Numbered from the stretch's first letter, positions 39,341 through 48,652 are shown. The stretch is DNA of 64,000 nt from Microbulbifer yueqingensis (GCF_900100355.1 NZ_FNFH01000002.1:372001-436000), one strand, 5' to 3'. The notes: generated by a model not told the origin, from the sequence alone. Program-made: numbers and translations.

Positions 39341-40098
39341 ACTGGTACGGCATACGGGCTATCTACAGGTTCGAGATGGCGCGGACCTGGCGCACGCTGA
39401 TGCAGAGTATTGCCTCGCCCGTGCTTTCCACCTCGCTCTACTTTATCGTGTTCGGGGCAGCGATCGGCTCACGCATGGGAGAGATTGACGGCATCAGCTA
39501 TGGTGCCTTCATCATTCCCGGCCTGATCATGCTGTCATTATTGAGTGAGAGCATTTCCAACGCCTCCTTCGGGATCTTCTTCCCGAAGTTTTCCGGAACC
39601 ATCTATGAGGTATTGTCCGCGCCGGTATCGGCATTCGAAATAGTGGCTGGCTATGTCGGTGCCGCCGCCACCAAGTCGGTCATCCTCGGCGGGCTGATCC
39701 TGCTCACCGCGCGCTTCTTCGTGGACTACGAGATCCTGCACCCGGTCTGGATGCTGGGCTTCCTGGTCCTGACGGCCGTCACTTTCAGCATGTTCGGGTT
39801 TATCATCGGGATCTGGGCCGACGACTTCCAGAAGCTGCAGATCATTCCACTGATGGTCATCACGCCCCTGACGTTTCTCGGTGGCGCTTTTTACTCGATC
39901 AACATGCTGCCGGAATTCTGGCAGAAGGTGACCCTGTTTAATCCCGTCGTCTACCTGATCAGTGGCTTTCGCTGGGCCTTCTACGGCGTGGCCGATGTCA
40001 ACGTGGCCGTCAGCCTGGGCATGACCGTGCTGTTCATGCTGCTGTGCCTCTGCGGTGTCTGGTGGATTTTCCGCACCGGCTACCGCATCAAGACCTGA
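39337..40098 (+). CDS. ABC-2 type permease (YadH-like)
   Basis: 253 residues with six membrane helices. Typical ABC-2 features are the basic N-terminus [20 protein letters not shown], the helix [20 protein letters not shown], and the late motif [20 protein letters not shown] with [15 protein letters not shown]. It overlaps the ATPase gene by four bases, so the two are translationally coupled. Inner-membrane exporter of unknown substrate under the SoxR promoter. Confidence 0.93.
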   Translation: MNWYGIRAIYRFEMARTWRTLMQSIASPVLSTSLYFIVFGAAIGSRMGEIDGISYGAFIIPGLIMLSLLSESISNASFGIFFPKFSGTIYEVLSAPVSAFEIVAGYVGAAATKSVILGGLILLTARFFVDYEILHPVWMLGFLVLTAVTFSMFGFIIGIWADDFQKLQIIPLMVITPLTFLGGAFYSINMLPEFWQKVTLFNPVVYLISGFRWAFYGVADVNVAVSLGMTVLFMLLCLCGVWWIFRTGYRIKT

Positions 40099-40108
40099 GG
40101 GGCGGGGC

Positions 40109-40132
40109 AAAAAAATGGCGGCTCGCGCCGCC
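40109..40132 (-). terminator. Intrinsic terminator after the metallo-hydrolase gene
   Basis: Minus-strand GGCGGC-GCGA-GCCGCC stem followed by ATTTTTTT. It separates the convergent ABC-permease and metallo-hydrolase genes. Confidence 0.8.
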
Positions 40133-40156
40133 CCCCTGCCCGGCTCCCGGCCGAGG

Positions 40157-41065
40157 TCACTGCGTGCGGACCAGCGAATCGTAGACGATCCCCGTCCACA
40201 CATCGGGCTTCATGAAAAACTGCCCGTACTCCGCGTCATACTCCCTGGTCGGTTTCGCCGCAATCACCTCCTCGCGGCTGAGCCCCTTGTCGACCAGCAC
40301 CTGGATCCGGTCGCGTAGTTCGACCAACAGATCACGCTGCTGCTTCAGTTCGGCACGGTTACTCAGTGCGCCGTGGCCGGGAATGATTTTCGTCCTGTCA
40401 TCGGCCAGCGCCAGCACCCGGTCCATGGCTGCCACCATACCCTGGACCGAACCGCCGGAAGACAGGTCGATGAATGGATAGCTACCGTTAAAAAAGGTGT
40501 CGCCGGTGTGAATCACATTGGCTTCGCGGAAATGCACCATCGAGTCCCCGTCCGTATGTGCCGGGGCCAGGTGCTGTACGTGTACTTCGTCGCCGTTCCA
40601 GTGGAAGGTGGTGGCATCGGTGAAGGTGATAACCGGCAGGGCGGCGGCGGGCGAAGCCGGCACGGTGCGGCCCAGCTCTTTCATAAACTGCTCGGCGCTC
40701 ATGCGCTTACGGACATTTTCATGCGCCACCACCAGGGCGCCAGCTTCACCGAAATTCTCATTGCCGCCCGTGTGGTCCCCGTGCCAGTGGGTGTTGACGA
40801 CAAAGCGCACCGGTTTATCAGTTATTTCCTTCAGTGACGCACGGATCTTCTCTGTCAGCGGTGCGTACTGGTCGTCCACCAGGAAAATACCGTCTTCGCC
40901 CGAGAAGACGGCGATGTTACCCCCGGCGCCCTGCAACATGAAAACCCCGCCGGCCACCGGCTGGCTCTTGATTTCCACATTGGCAAAACGATCCTGCGCC
41001 GAGGCCAGGACAGAAATCGCGCCGGCCATGGTAGTGAGAACGGCGACTTTCATTACTTTACGCAT
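40157..41065 (-). CDS. Exported MBL-fold metallo-hydrolase
   Basis: 302 residues from ATG 41065 with GGGAGG upstream. The signal peptide is MRKVMKVAVLTTMAGAISVL followed by ASAQ. The zinc motif NTHWHGDHTGG gives H-x-H-x-D-H; further ligands are in APAHTDGDSMVHF and GHGALSNRAELKQ. The family includes periplasmic metallo-hydrolases of the quinoprotein/SoxH-relative type. The substrate is unknown. The start overlaps the GDPD-like gene by eight bases, so the two are probably cotranscribed. Confidence 0.9.
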   Translation of the reverse strand: MRKVMKVAVLTTMAGAISVLASAQDRFANVEIKSQPVAGGVFMLQGAGGNIAVFSGEDGIFLVDDQYAPLTEKIRASLKEITDKPVRFVVNTHWHGDHTGGNENFGEAGALVVAHENVRKRMSAEQFMKELGRTVPASPAAALPVITFTDATTFHWNGDEVHVQHLAPAHTDGDSMVHFREANVIHTGDTFFNGSYPFIDLSSGGSVQGMVAAMDRVLALADDRTKIIPGHGALSNRAELKQQRDLLVELRDRIQVLVDKGLSREEVIAAKPTREYDAEYGQFFMKPDVWTGIVYDSLVRTQ

Positions 41066-41957
41066 TGCTGACCTCCCGATTGTTGTTGTTGCGGCGGTTG
41101 AGATTCTGCAGGATATCCGGCCTGTCAGTGACAATGCCATCCACGCCGAGCTCTGTCAGCCAGCGCATCTGTTCAGGGGCATTCACCGTCCAGACCGATA
41201 TATGAAGGTCGAGGGAGTGGGCCGCCTTCAGGAAACGGGAGCCGATGACCGGCAGCCCGAAGTAACGCAGTGGTAGCTGCATGGTCTGGTAGGCCGGTCG
41301 CAGGAGCGTTTCAGCGCGCAACAGCTGGGCCACGTAGAAAAGCAGGGCGTCGCCAAGCGATGCTCCAGTGGTCACTTCCGGGCAGATGCGGCGGAACTCG
41401 TCGATCACCCGTTTGTGGAAGGTCGATACGATAACCCTGTGTTGCTGGCCCGCGCGACGAATGGCCGCACACATGGCGTGGGCGGCAGCGAGGTCGTTGT
41501 TCTTGAGCTCGATTATCAGCGGGATATCGGCGACCGCATCGAAGACCTCATCGATCGTGGCGATGCTCAGTGGTGAATCACGGTAGGGAAAGGAAATTCC
41601 GTCGCGGGTCCAGTTCTCTGCCAGCCTGAGCCCCCGCAGTTCTTCGAGGGACAGGTCGATTACCCTGCCCTCCCCGTCCGTGGTTCGCTCGAGCACATCA
41701 TCGTGAATCAAAACCAGGTGCCCGTCCGCGGTAAGGTTGAGGTCAACCTCGACCGCATCGACGCCAAGGCTGGCCATTTCGCGAACATAAAGCAGCGTAT
41801 TGCCCGGATACAGCCCCCGCCCCCGCTCGTCGCCATGCGCTATCACCATCGGGGTGGGGCCGGCGGGCAGGTTTACAGTGCGTTCTTGCGCCAGCCGACC
41901 CCGCGCGTAAAACCACAGAATCGCCAGCAGCAAACAGAACAGGGCGAACCACATCAT
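41058..41957 (-). CDS. Glycerophosphodiester phosphodiesterase family protein (GDPD-like)
   Basis: 299 residues. N-terminal membrane helix (about 1-17, MWFALFCLLLAILWFY), then a TIM-barrel GDPD domain: VIAHGDERGRGLYPGNTLLY, AVEVDLNLTADGHLVLIHDD, ERTTDGEG. The catalytic His of the first motif and the E-x-D metal pair are present, but the usual AHR and PENT read AHG and PGNT. A metal-ligand Glu therefore appears to be replaced by Gly. It probably cleaves phosphodiester head groups at the membrane, with possibly changed activity. It ends 8 bases inside the next gene. Confidence 0.85.
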   Translation of the reverse strand: MMWFALFCLLLAILWFYARGRLAQERTVNLPAGPTPMVIAHGDERGRGLYPGNTLLYVREMASLGVDAVEVDLNLTADGHLVLIHDDVLERTTDGEGRVIDLSLEELRGLRLAENWTRDGISFPYRDSPLSIATIDEVFDAVADIPLIIELKNNDLAAAHAMCAAIRRAGQQHRVIVSTFHKRVIDEFRRICPEVTTGASLGDALLFYVAQLLRAETLLRPAYQTMQLPLRYFGLPVIGSRFLKAAHSLDLHISVWTVNAPEQMRWLTELGVDGIVTDRPDILQNLNRRNNNNREVSNA

Positions 41958-42021
41958 GGCCGGGTGCTTGCCTCTTTATCTTGTGTGAAGGTCGTTCCCG
42001 GGAGCTGCCGGGAACACAGCC

Positions 42022-43407
42022 TCAGGCGGAGTCCTCCACCGTTTCCAGCGTCCGGCTGGAGCGGCGCCAGCCCTCATAGCGGGACTCCAGCCACAGGGGC
42101 AGAAAGATCACGATGTCGTACAGCCGGATCAACAGGTCGCTGCAGTGGAGGAGCACAGCACCCACCAGGCGCAGAATTGTCGACAACGAGCGCAGCACCA
42201 GGGCGGCCAGCATGCCCAACACATTGCGCGCCGAGGCAACAAAACCCTCGAGCGGCACCGCGGTGAACGCGAGCACCAGCGGCAGGACAAAGCCCAGCAG
42301 CATCTGTGCGGTGGTTGAGACCCATGAAATGTCACCGGCAGCGGCGGCCCTATCTGTCAGGTCGCCCTGTATCACTACCTCCCGGGTAAAGGCGAGACCC
42401 GCCTCGCTACAGGCAAGGGCAAGCAGCAGACCACCAGCGGCCCACGCGAGTCTCTTGCGCAGGACGTCGCCCAGCGAGCCCAGCGCCGGAACCATCCTCG
42501 TGACGCCCAGGCACTCGAGCAGAAAAACTCCCAGGCCGATCTGGAGCAACAGGATCACCCCGGCGGTGGTATCCGCCAACGGGTAAGCACCGATGGCCGC
42601 TCCCCCGCCGACAAGCTCAGCCAGGGGCCGGGCGATCAGGTGGAAATTGACCAGCGCACCGCCTGCGAGGATCACCAGTACAAAGGCAGAGATAAAGAAC
42701 TGGCTCAACGAGGAGGATGACAGGCGGCGCACGGCGCGGTCGCTCCCCTGCTGTATGTCTTCATAGCGGCGCATGTGGCCATCGAGGGCCGTGGCACGAC
42801 GGATGACGGATTCCACATTTTTATTCACCCGGCCCAGCCTCTTCAGGATAGAGCGCCAGTGCGGGACCATCCGCTTCAGTAACTGGTGCCGCTCCTTGGA
42901 GGATTCCCGGTAGGCCTCGAGAGCCTTGGCCTCTGACTTGCGCATCGAGTGGTGGATAATTTCCAGCACATCCCCGACCACTGGATCCTGCGTGGCGGGG
43001 ATCTCGCAGACCGCCTTGATGGCCTTGGCCCAGTTCGAGGGCTCCGGCGGCACCTCGGCACTGCGCACGTAGTCCTCGTCAATGGCGGTTAGCTGTTCGC
43101 ACAGCCGACGATGCAAGGTGGGGTACTGCGCCAGCTCCCGCTTCATGGTGGCCTCGATCCGCTCGAACTCCCGCTCCACGCTGCGCTCGGCGGCTTCCAG
43201 GCCACTCGCGAGCATGACCTCCCGGTTGCGGGCCTGCAGGCGCCGCTCGGCCCCGGACACAGCCTTCGCCGCAAGGCGCAGAGACTGTTGGGCAATGCGT
43301 CCGAGGGTACTGATGGCCTGGTGGACTGGCTGGCGGGCAACGAATAGCACCAGTAACGCCAGGGTGAACCACAGCCAGAGCGGAAGACTGTCCAGAATTT
43401 CGGTCAC
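42022..43407 (-). CDS. Multi-pass membrane protein with long coiled coil, function unknown
   Basis: 461 residues from a GTG start with GGAGAG upstream. One N-terminal helix (about 9-25), then a long cytoplasmic or periplasmic coiled coil (about 50-235) rich in Arg/Glu. Several membrane helices follow: about 243-265, 285-307, 325-345, 372-392 and 405-440. The last residues are charged. No catalytic motif is apparent and I do not recognise the family. It lies upstream of the GDPD-like gene on the same strand (64 bases), so cotranscription is possible. Confidence 0.8.
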   Translation of the reverse strand: MTEILDSLPLWLWFTLALLVLFVARQPVHQAISTLGRIAQQSLRLAAKAVSGAERRLQARNREVMLASGLEAAERSVEREFERIEATMKRELAQYPTLHRRLCEQLTAIDEDYVRSAEVPPEPSNWAKAIKAVCEIPATQDPVVGDVLEIIHHSMRKSEAKALEAYRESSKERHQLLKRMVPHWRSILKRLGRVNKNVESVIRRATALDGHMRRYEDIQQGSDRAVRRLSSSSLSQFFISAFVLVILAGGALVNFHLIARPLAELVGGGAAIGAYPLADTTAGVILLLQIGLGVFLLECLGVTRMVPALGSLGDVLRKRLAWAAGGLLLALACSEAGLAFTREVVIQGDLTDRAAAAGDISWVSTTAQMLLGFVLPLVLAFTAVPLEGFVASARNVLGMLAALVLRSLSTILRLVGAVLLHCSDLLIRLYDIVIFLPLWLESRYEGWRRSSRTLETVEDSA

Positions 43408-44105
43408 TATTCTCTCTCCTATTGTTCGACTGGCTAAAAATCAACCTCCGGCGCTATGGAGGACTTCCGGTATCACGACAGCTCCAGTACCCACGCTGGC
43501 GCTTAACCTGTTGATTTTGAGCAGAATAACCGCACCTGGCCACCACCAGGGCGGACAGGGTCACTTCAGGGCAATCTGCTTCGGCCATGCATAAGATGCC
43601 AAAATACGACACTTTACACTGCCGGGCCAGCCCCGGGCCCGGACAGTTCGCCAGTCTCCCGGCTGCCAATGTAAGCCGGGCGTCCCAGTCGGCCTGGCCT
43701 GGCCGAAGACTCGCCGCCTGGCTCGCGCGCCCTTAGTGCGCAGTGCCGGCCCTTAAATACTCACCCGAGTGTGACTATTTTCCCCTCTCCGGCCAGCGCC
43801 GACAGCCTCGCGATCGCAGTCCGGGGGACAGCCCCTGTGCCCATGGTATAAAGCAATAAGTTCGATTATTGGCCACCGGATTGAGTGGAAAACTCCCGGG
43901 CGGAATTCGGCGTTTTCCGTAAGCTCCTGTCACTCGCAAATCGCCCCGCAGCGTCTACACTCCATACTAACTTCTCACCTGGTGAGCTTTTTGCCCCATA
44001 GGTGTATTGGTTCCCGGCAAGCTTCGACAAACTGGCGAATCAACCGTTTCCAGGGTGTCTGACTTAGCGCGCGCACTCAGGATGAATTGTTTCCAAGGAG
44101 AGGTA
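43408..44105 (+). promoter_or_regulatory. csgD upstream region with a terminator-like leader hairpin
   Basis: About 700 bases between the divergent membrane-protein gene and csgD, without a supportable gene. Just before csgD, CTCACC-T-GGTGAG followed by CTTTTTG (43974-43992) forms a short terminator-like hairpin, which would lie in the leader if transcription starts upstream. TACACT near 43956 and TATAAAG near 43851 are possible -10 elements. As csgD is a biofilm control point, complex input here is likely. Confidence 0.35.
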
Positions 44106-44708
44106 ATGGAGAATTGTATGCCGGTGCTTTTCTACAGCAACTCCGGCCTTCATGGGGATCTGCTTTTTTGCCTGATTTCCGATTCACTGCCGGGGGAGTG
44201 GGAAAAGGCGGAAATTGGCCGGCAGAGACATTGCCTCCCCCACTATTCGGCAATAGTCATTGACTGTTCACAGATTTCAGTCACTGCAGGTGAGAATACC
44301 CTGACCAGGTTCCTCCTAAGTGTCAGCCACCCGAATGTTTTACTGGTTGACTATCCGGCAGACTTCCCGGAATCCCTCTCGACACAAATCGAGAGCCGGG
44401 GAATAGAGTTTTTATGCGACTCTCACTGCAGCCAGGATACGCTGCTCGAAAAACTGGGCACGGCCCTGGGGGGGCGCAAGCAGCAAACGGCGTCTGAGCG
44501 TCAACGGCACCTGCTCACCCGCCGTGAACAAGAGATTCTGAGCCAGCTTACTTCAGGAGAGTCCAACAGCGTAATTGCCACCAGGCTCCACCTCAGTGAG
44601 CACACGGTCAAGAACCATATCTACAACATCTTCCGCAAGATTGGCGTGAAGAACCGGCTGCAGGCCAGCAACTGGGCGAAGCTGCACCTGGAGGAAGAGC
44701 GAATATGA
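44106..44708 (+). CDS. csgD: CsgD-like LuxR-family regulator of curli
   Basis: 200 residues from ATG 44106 (AAGGAGAGGTA upstream). The N-terminal domain resembles the atypical receiver of CsgD (SAIVIDCSQIS; HPNVLLVDYPADFPESLS) without a full phospho-acceptor set. The C-terminal LuxR helix-turn-helix is clear: LTRREQEILSQLTSGESNSV; HLSEHTVKNHIYNIFRKIGV; KNRLQASNWAK, very like E. coli CsgD. The stop overlaps csgE (ATGA), so regulator and secretion factors share a transcript. It probably activates the curlin genes downstream. Confidence 0.9.
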   Translation: MENCMPVLFYSNSGLHGDLLFCLISDSLPGEWEKAEIGRQRHCLPHYSAIVIDCSQISVTAGENTLTRFLLSVSHPNVLLVDYPADFPESLSTQIESRGIEFLCDSHCSQDTLLEKLGTALGGRKQQTASERQRHLLTRREQEILSQLTSGESNSVIATRLHLSEHTVKNHIYNIFRKIGVKNRLQASNWAKLHLEEERI

Positions 44709-45151
44709 GGCGCCTTTTGCCTTTTCTGCTTGTCGCCCTCTCTCTCTACGTTTCGGCACAGGACAGCGAACTGGATGAGGCCACCCGGACGGAAGACCTT
44801 GAGCAGCCCGGCGGCCGGCTAGAGGATGAAATCAGCGGCTTCAATATCGACCAGACAATCAGCCGCACGGGTCACGATTTTGCCCGCTACATGAATGAAT
44901 ACAGGAGCTTTCACTATCCCGACAGTGAATACAACCTGACAATCCGGGAGCGACCTTCAGCGCGCTGGGGCAACCTGATCTGGATCACGTACAACGGCAA
45001 AACCCTGTACAGGCGTTTCCTCCGCCCCAGCACCACCAATGTCAAGCAGGAGGCAGAGCAGGCTGCGATACAGATTCACGAGATAGTGCAGCAGGAAAAA
45101 ATAAGGCAGGCACTAGAGGATAATTTTGATTTAGGGAAGGATGAATTCTGA
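44705..45151 (+). CDS. csgE: Curli assembly factor CsgE
   Basis: 148 residues with signal peptide MRRLLPFLLVALSLYVSA. The CsgE core is visible: GFNIDQTISRTGHDFARYMN, TIRERPSARWGNLIWITYNG, and the C-terminus QEKIRQALEDNFDLGKDEF, like the E. coli C-terminus. It caps the CsgG channel in the periplasm and delivers curlin. Between signal and core is an acidic insert of about 25 residues. Its stop overlaps csgF by one base (TGATG). Confidence 0.95.
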   Translation: MRRLLPFLLVALSLYVSAQDSELDEATRTEDLEQPGGRLEDEISGFNIDQTISRTGHDFARYMNEYRSFHYPDSEYNLTIRERPSARWGNLIWITYNGKTLYRRFLRPSTTNVKQEAEQAAIQIHEIVQQEKIRQALEDNFDLGKDEF

Positions 45152-45570
45152 TGAGAATTAATAAGTTTATTGGACTGATTATTCCGGCATCCCTGTCATT
45201 GTCGGCAGGACTCGCGTCTGCCACTGAGCTTATCTATACACCGGTCAATCCGAACTTCGGCGGGAACCCCCTGAACGGCAGCTACCTGATCTCCAACGCC
45301 CAGTCCCAGGATGACAATGAAGATCCGGACCGGCCGGAAGATCTCTACGAACAGCCGAGTGCGCTGGACAGGTTCACAGATTCGCTGGAGACACGCCTGC
45401 TAAACCAGCTGCTTACCGACGTCGGTAACGGCAACAGCGGCGAACTGATCACCGATGACTTTATCGTCCAGATCGTGGATACGGATGGGGTACTGACGGT
45501 ACTGATCACTGACAGGGAAACCGGGGACACCAGTGAAATCATTGTAAGCGGGCTGAACCCGACCAATTGA
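45151..45570 (+). CDS. csgF: Curli assembly factor CsgF
   Basis: 139 residues, signal peptide to about ASA, then TELIYTPVNPNFGGNPLNGS, the N-terminal segment known to insert in the CsgG channel, followed by YLISNAQSQDDNEDPD. The C-terminal half is Asp/Thr rich (FIVQIVDTDGVLTVLITDRE). It links nucleator and secretion channel at the outer surface. Confidence 0.95.
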   Translation: MRINKFIGLIIPASLSLSAGLASATELIYTPVNPNFGGNPLNGSYLISNAQSQDDNEDPDRPEDLYEQPSALDRFTDSLETRLLNQLLTDVGNGNSGELITDDFIVQIVDTDGVLTVLITDRETGDTSEIIVSGLNPTN

Positions 45571-45628
45571 TCCCGGCCCGATCTCAGCGCGAATAAATTT
45601 AATAACTTTATATCCGGAGGGATGTGTC

Positions 45629-46498
45629 ATGCAATATGTCACAGCCAGAACAATCCTGCCGATGCTCGCCCTGCTAGGGAGCCTGGGCGGCTGCTCACTG
45701 ATGAAGGATGCGAGTGATTCACTTGTCGGGCCCGGGGAGGAGACGGCACAGTTGACGCCACGCTCTGTGACATTCCGTGATCTCTTGAATCTCCCGCAAC
45801 CCAAGGGAAAAATCCTGGCCGCCGTCTACAGCTTCCGGGACCAGACTGGCCAGTACAAGCCCCAGCCCTCCAGCAGCTTCTCCACTGCCATCACCCAGGG
45901 CGGCGCTTCGATGCTCATGGATGTGCTGAACGAATCAGGCTGGTTTATCCCGCTCGAAAGGGAAGGGCTCCAGAACCTGCTCACAGAGCGCAAGATTATC
46001 CGGGCCGCGCACAACAAGCCCAATGTCCCAATGAATAACGCCGACCCCCTTCCCAGCCTGGTCGCTGCGAACGTGCTCCTGGAAGGGGGAATCGTGGCTT
46101 ATGACACCAATATTCAGACCGGTGGCATCGGGGCCCGCTATTTTGGCATTGGCCTCGACGGCCAGTACCGCGTGGACCAGGTGACCGTGAACCTGCGGGC
46201 CATTGATATCCGTTCAGGCCGGGTCCTGCACTCGGTGTTGACTTCTAAAACCGTTTATTCGAAAGCGGTCAGCGCTGACGTGTTCCGCTACGTAAAATTC
46301 CGTCGCCTGCTGGAGATGGAGGCCGGCTTCACTACCAATGAACCAGCACAACTGGCGACGTTATCCGCAATGGAATCGGCGGTGATTCACCTGATCAGCG
46401 AGGGCATCGTCAGCAATTCCTGGGCATTACAGAACCCGGACGATATCAACAACCCCGTATTGCAGTATTACCTGAACGAACCCACAACAATCATGTAG
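45629..46498 (+). CDS. csgG: Curli secretion channel lipoprotein CsgG
   Basis: 289 residues; lipoprotein signal ending SLGGCSL (Cys22). Family motifs: GKILAAVYSFRDQTGQYKPQ, FSTAITQGGASMLMDVLNES, FIPLEREGLQNLLTERKIIR, LLEGGIVAYDTNIQTGGIGA, YRVDQVTVNLRAIDIRSGRV. It forms the nonameric outer-membrane pore for curlin secretion. GGAGGGATGTGTC precedes the ATG. The 58-base gap after csgF holds only the ribosome site and an A/T-rich stretch. Confidence 0.97.
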   Translation: MQYVTARTILPMLALLGSLGGCSLMKDASDSLVGPGEETAQLTPRSVTFRDLLNLPQPKGKILAAVYSFRDQTGQYKPQPSSSFSTAITQGGASMLMDVLNESGWFIPLEREGLQNLLTERKIIRAAHNKPNVPMNNADPLPSLVAANVLLEGGIVAYDTNIQTGGIGARYFGIGLDGQYRVDQVTVNLRAIDIRSGRVLHSVLTSKTVYSKAVSADVFRYVKFRRLLEMEAGFTTNEPAQLATLSAMESAVIHLISEGIVSNSWALQNPDDINNPVLQYYLNEPTTIM

Positions 46499-46532
46499 CC
46501 GCCTATCTGGCGCGCGGGCCAGGAACCAGAAT

Positions 46533-47081
46533 ATGAGTTTACGACGCCACAGCTACTTGCCGGGCCTCCTGGCCCTACTGCCCGTTGTCCTGATGCTGCC
46601 TCCGCAGGCGCAAAGTGCCGACCTTTCTGCCGTGTCCGAGCTTCCTGCATCCAGTGAACTGGATTATTTCGGTCTCGCCTCTATCGCCAATATGGCCATC
46701 ATCTACCAGGAGGGTAGCCTGAACGACATCGATGGCAGGCAGACAGGCTTGCTGAACTACCTTTCTGCCCTGCAGGAAGGACACCAGAACGGCCTCTCTA
46801 TCGACCAGTATGGCGAGGGCAACGCGATCATCTCCCGCCAGCTGGGTGAAGCCAATATTGCGGCCCTGATCCAGGCGGGGATTGAAAATCTCATCCAGCT
46901 CGACCAGCTGGGCTTCTCCCACAAAGCCGAAATATCCCAGTTTGGCAGCCAGAACTCGGCGCGGGTCGAGCAGATCGGGGCCATTCACAGCGTTTACATC
47001 TACCAGAGCGGAAACGGCTTGAATACCTCGGTCACGCAGACGGGAACCGCCATATCAACCATCGTCAACCAGTACGACTGA
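46533..47081 (+). CDS. csgB: Curlin nucleator, CsgB-like
   Basis: 182 residues; signal peptide of about 29 residues (ending PQAQSA). Residues about 55-182 contain curlin-type repeats, 'xxxQ.G..N.A.I.Q.G' (GNAIISRQLGEANIAALIQA; SHKAEISQFGSQNSARVEQI). The pre-repeat segment SSELDYFGLASIANMAIIYQ resembles CsgB. Position directly after csgG and the lower Gln/Asn regularity favour the nucleator rather than the major subunit. It is followed by a second curlin-like gene. Confidence 0.85.
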   Translation: MSLRRHSYLPGLLALLPVVLMLPPQAQSADLSAVSELPASSELDYFGLASIANMAIIYQEGSLNDIDGRQTGLLNYLSALQEGHQNGLSIDQYGEGNAIISRQLGEANIAALIQAGIENLIQLDQLGFSHKAEISQFGSQNSARVEQIGAIHSVYIYQSGNGLNTSVTQTGTAISTIVNQYD

Positions 47082-47116
47082 TCACTGCCGCCAGGCCCTG
47101 AATCGGGTACCCCCCC

Positions 47117-48007
47117 ATGAAAATATATGCGTGGATCCCAGCACTGCTCACTGTGATTGCCAGTACTGGCACTGTTTCACAGGCTGACAGTACCGAGCAA
47201 TCCCAGGCCGGCGTACTCAATTCCGTCATTGCCGACCAGGCCTCCCCAGATCCCGGTGGTAACGAAATCCTCCAGGAGCAGGCAGGAGGCTACAACAGCG
47301 CAGCCGCAATTCAAGAAGCGGAGACAGGCAGCAGCAGCTCCCAGGAACAGGATGGATTTCTCAATGAGGCTGTTACCATCCAGCAATTCGGCACCGGGAA
47401 CAGCAACAGGATTTTCCAGCTGGGCGCCAACAATACTGTCACCAGCCTGCAATTACTGACCTATGACAATGGTGCGAATGTCAGGCAGATCGGTGTGGGA
47501 AACCGCGCTGATACGAACCAGGTGCTGGGTGTAGGCAACCAGCTACTGGTTAATCAGCGCGGGGCTCTGCAGAGCGCCGAAGTAGAGCAGACGGGAAGCT
47601 TCACGTCACGGGCAATCTCCCTCCAGAGGGGCACCAGCAATGTGACCCGGACAGGCCAGTCCGGCAGCGGTCACCAGGCAGTCCACGATCAGGACGGCAG
47701 CCTCAACAGAAGTGGGTCCAGCCAGGCCGGGTTGGCAAACGAGCTGGAGAGCGTGCAAAGCGGTATCTCCAATACCGCAAACGTCGTCCAGGAGGATTTC
47801 TACAATAACGCCCAACTATCGCAGGATGGTTTTCTCAATGGTGCCCGGGTGATTCAAACTGGAGTCTTCAACCAGGGAGGCAGTCACCTCGCCATCATAC
47901 AGCAGGCTGGACAGCTCAATGACGTCCAGGTCATACAGAGCGGCCTTTCCTCAACCACGATTGTCACCCAGATCGGCAGCGGGAATTCTGTCTCGCTGCG
48001 TAACTAG
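47117..48007 (+). CDS. Long curlin-repeat protein next to csgB
   Basis: 296 residues; signal peptide MKIYAWIPALLTVIASTGTV followed by SQA. The mature part is about twelve 22-residue curlin repeats (two strands each), for example NSNRIFQLGANNTVTSLQL, GNRADTNQVLGVGNQLLVNQ and AQLSQDGFLNGARVIQTGVF. It is twice the length of E. coli CsgA. Early repeats are degenerate and Ser/Gln rich, so it may be a minor or adaptor subunit. It sits 35 bases after csgB. Confidence 0.85.
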   Translation: MKIYAWIPALLTVIASTGTVSQADSTEQSQAGVLNSVIADQASPDPGGNEILQEQAGGYNSAAAIQEAETGSSSSQEQDGFLNEAVTIQQFGTGNSNRIFQLGANNTVTSLQLLTYDNGANVRQIGVGNRADTNQVLGVGNQLLVNQRGALQSAEVEQTGSFTSRAISLQRGTSNVTRTGQSGSGHQAVHDQDGSLNRSGSSQAGLANELESVQSGISNTANVVQEDFYNNAQLSQDGFLNGARVIQTGVFNQGGSHLAIIQQAGQLNDVQVIQSGLSSTTIVTQIGSGNSVSLRN

Positions 48008-48652
48008 CTCCTGCTCCCGACCGGTACACTAGCGTCGCGCCAGGGGCTTTCCGGGGCCACGGCGCCATTTGTGCCCACGAGCAGTTGAAACTCACGCCCA
48101 GTTATCTCCAGCCCCGCAAGAGGCGCTCCGCCTGACCAATAACCGCCGATGATGCCTGACGCATTTTACTTCCCGGGCGACACCCCTTACCTCGACCGGT
48201 TAAAAAACGAACTTTTTTCCTAGCGTTTCGACACTTCCCTCTCATAGCGACTTACCCCCAGCCCTACAACACTGAGAGTCAATCGATCACAATTCAATCA
48301 ATCTGATGGTTTGCTGATCGAACGGAATTTTCACCGTAGCAACGCCGTAGGTGCCTTTATCCGCCCAGTTATGTCACCAAGCCAGCTGCCCTACATCCGG
48401 CCCCATTCACATACCGGAAGCTGGGGCCTGGCATTGGCACAGCCTTGTGAGCTGCTTGCAGGCGGACAACAGACCACCAAAGCGCAAGACCGGGACAGGT
48501 CGATGTGCCACCCGATTCGGCCCATCGAAGCCGATCATCAGGTTGGACGCATGTGACCGCGGTGAAACAGAACATGGTACGAGGATCGGTACCATCGTAA
48601 GTCGGCCATTTTCGTGCCGGTTTTATCAACGTCTGATGTAAAGGAGCAACTC
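48008..48652 (+). promoter_or_regulatory. Upstream region of the first major-type curlin gene
   Basis: 645 bases without a convincing gene (short frames here lack ribosome sites and family character). The word ATCGATCA at 48282-48289 within an A/T-rich stretch recurs upstream of the last curlin gene. CGATCA at 48284 and TGATCG near 48315 form an inverted pair with a 25-base gap. These are candidate regulator sites. Confidence 0.35.

Noticed and set aside
48311-48641. Short frames in the gap before curlin copy 1
   Set aside because: No ribosome sites, low-complexity products, and mutually overlapping frames.
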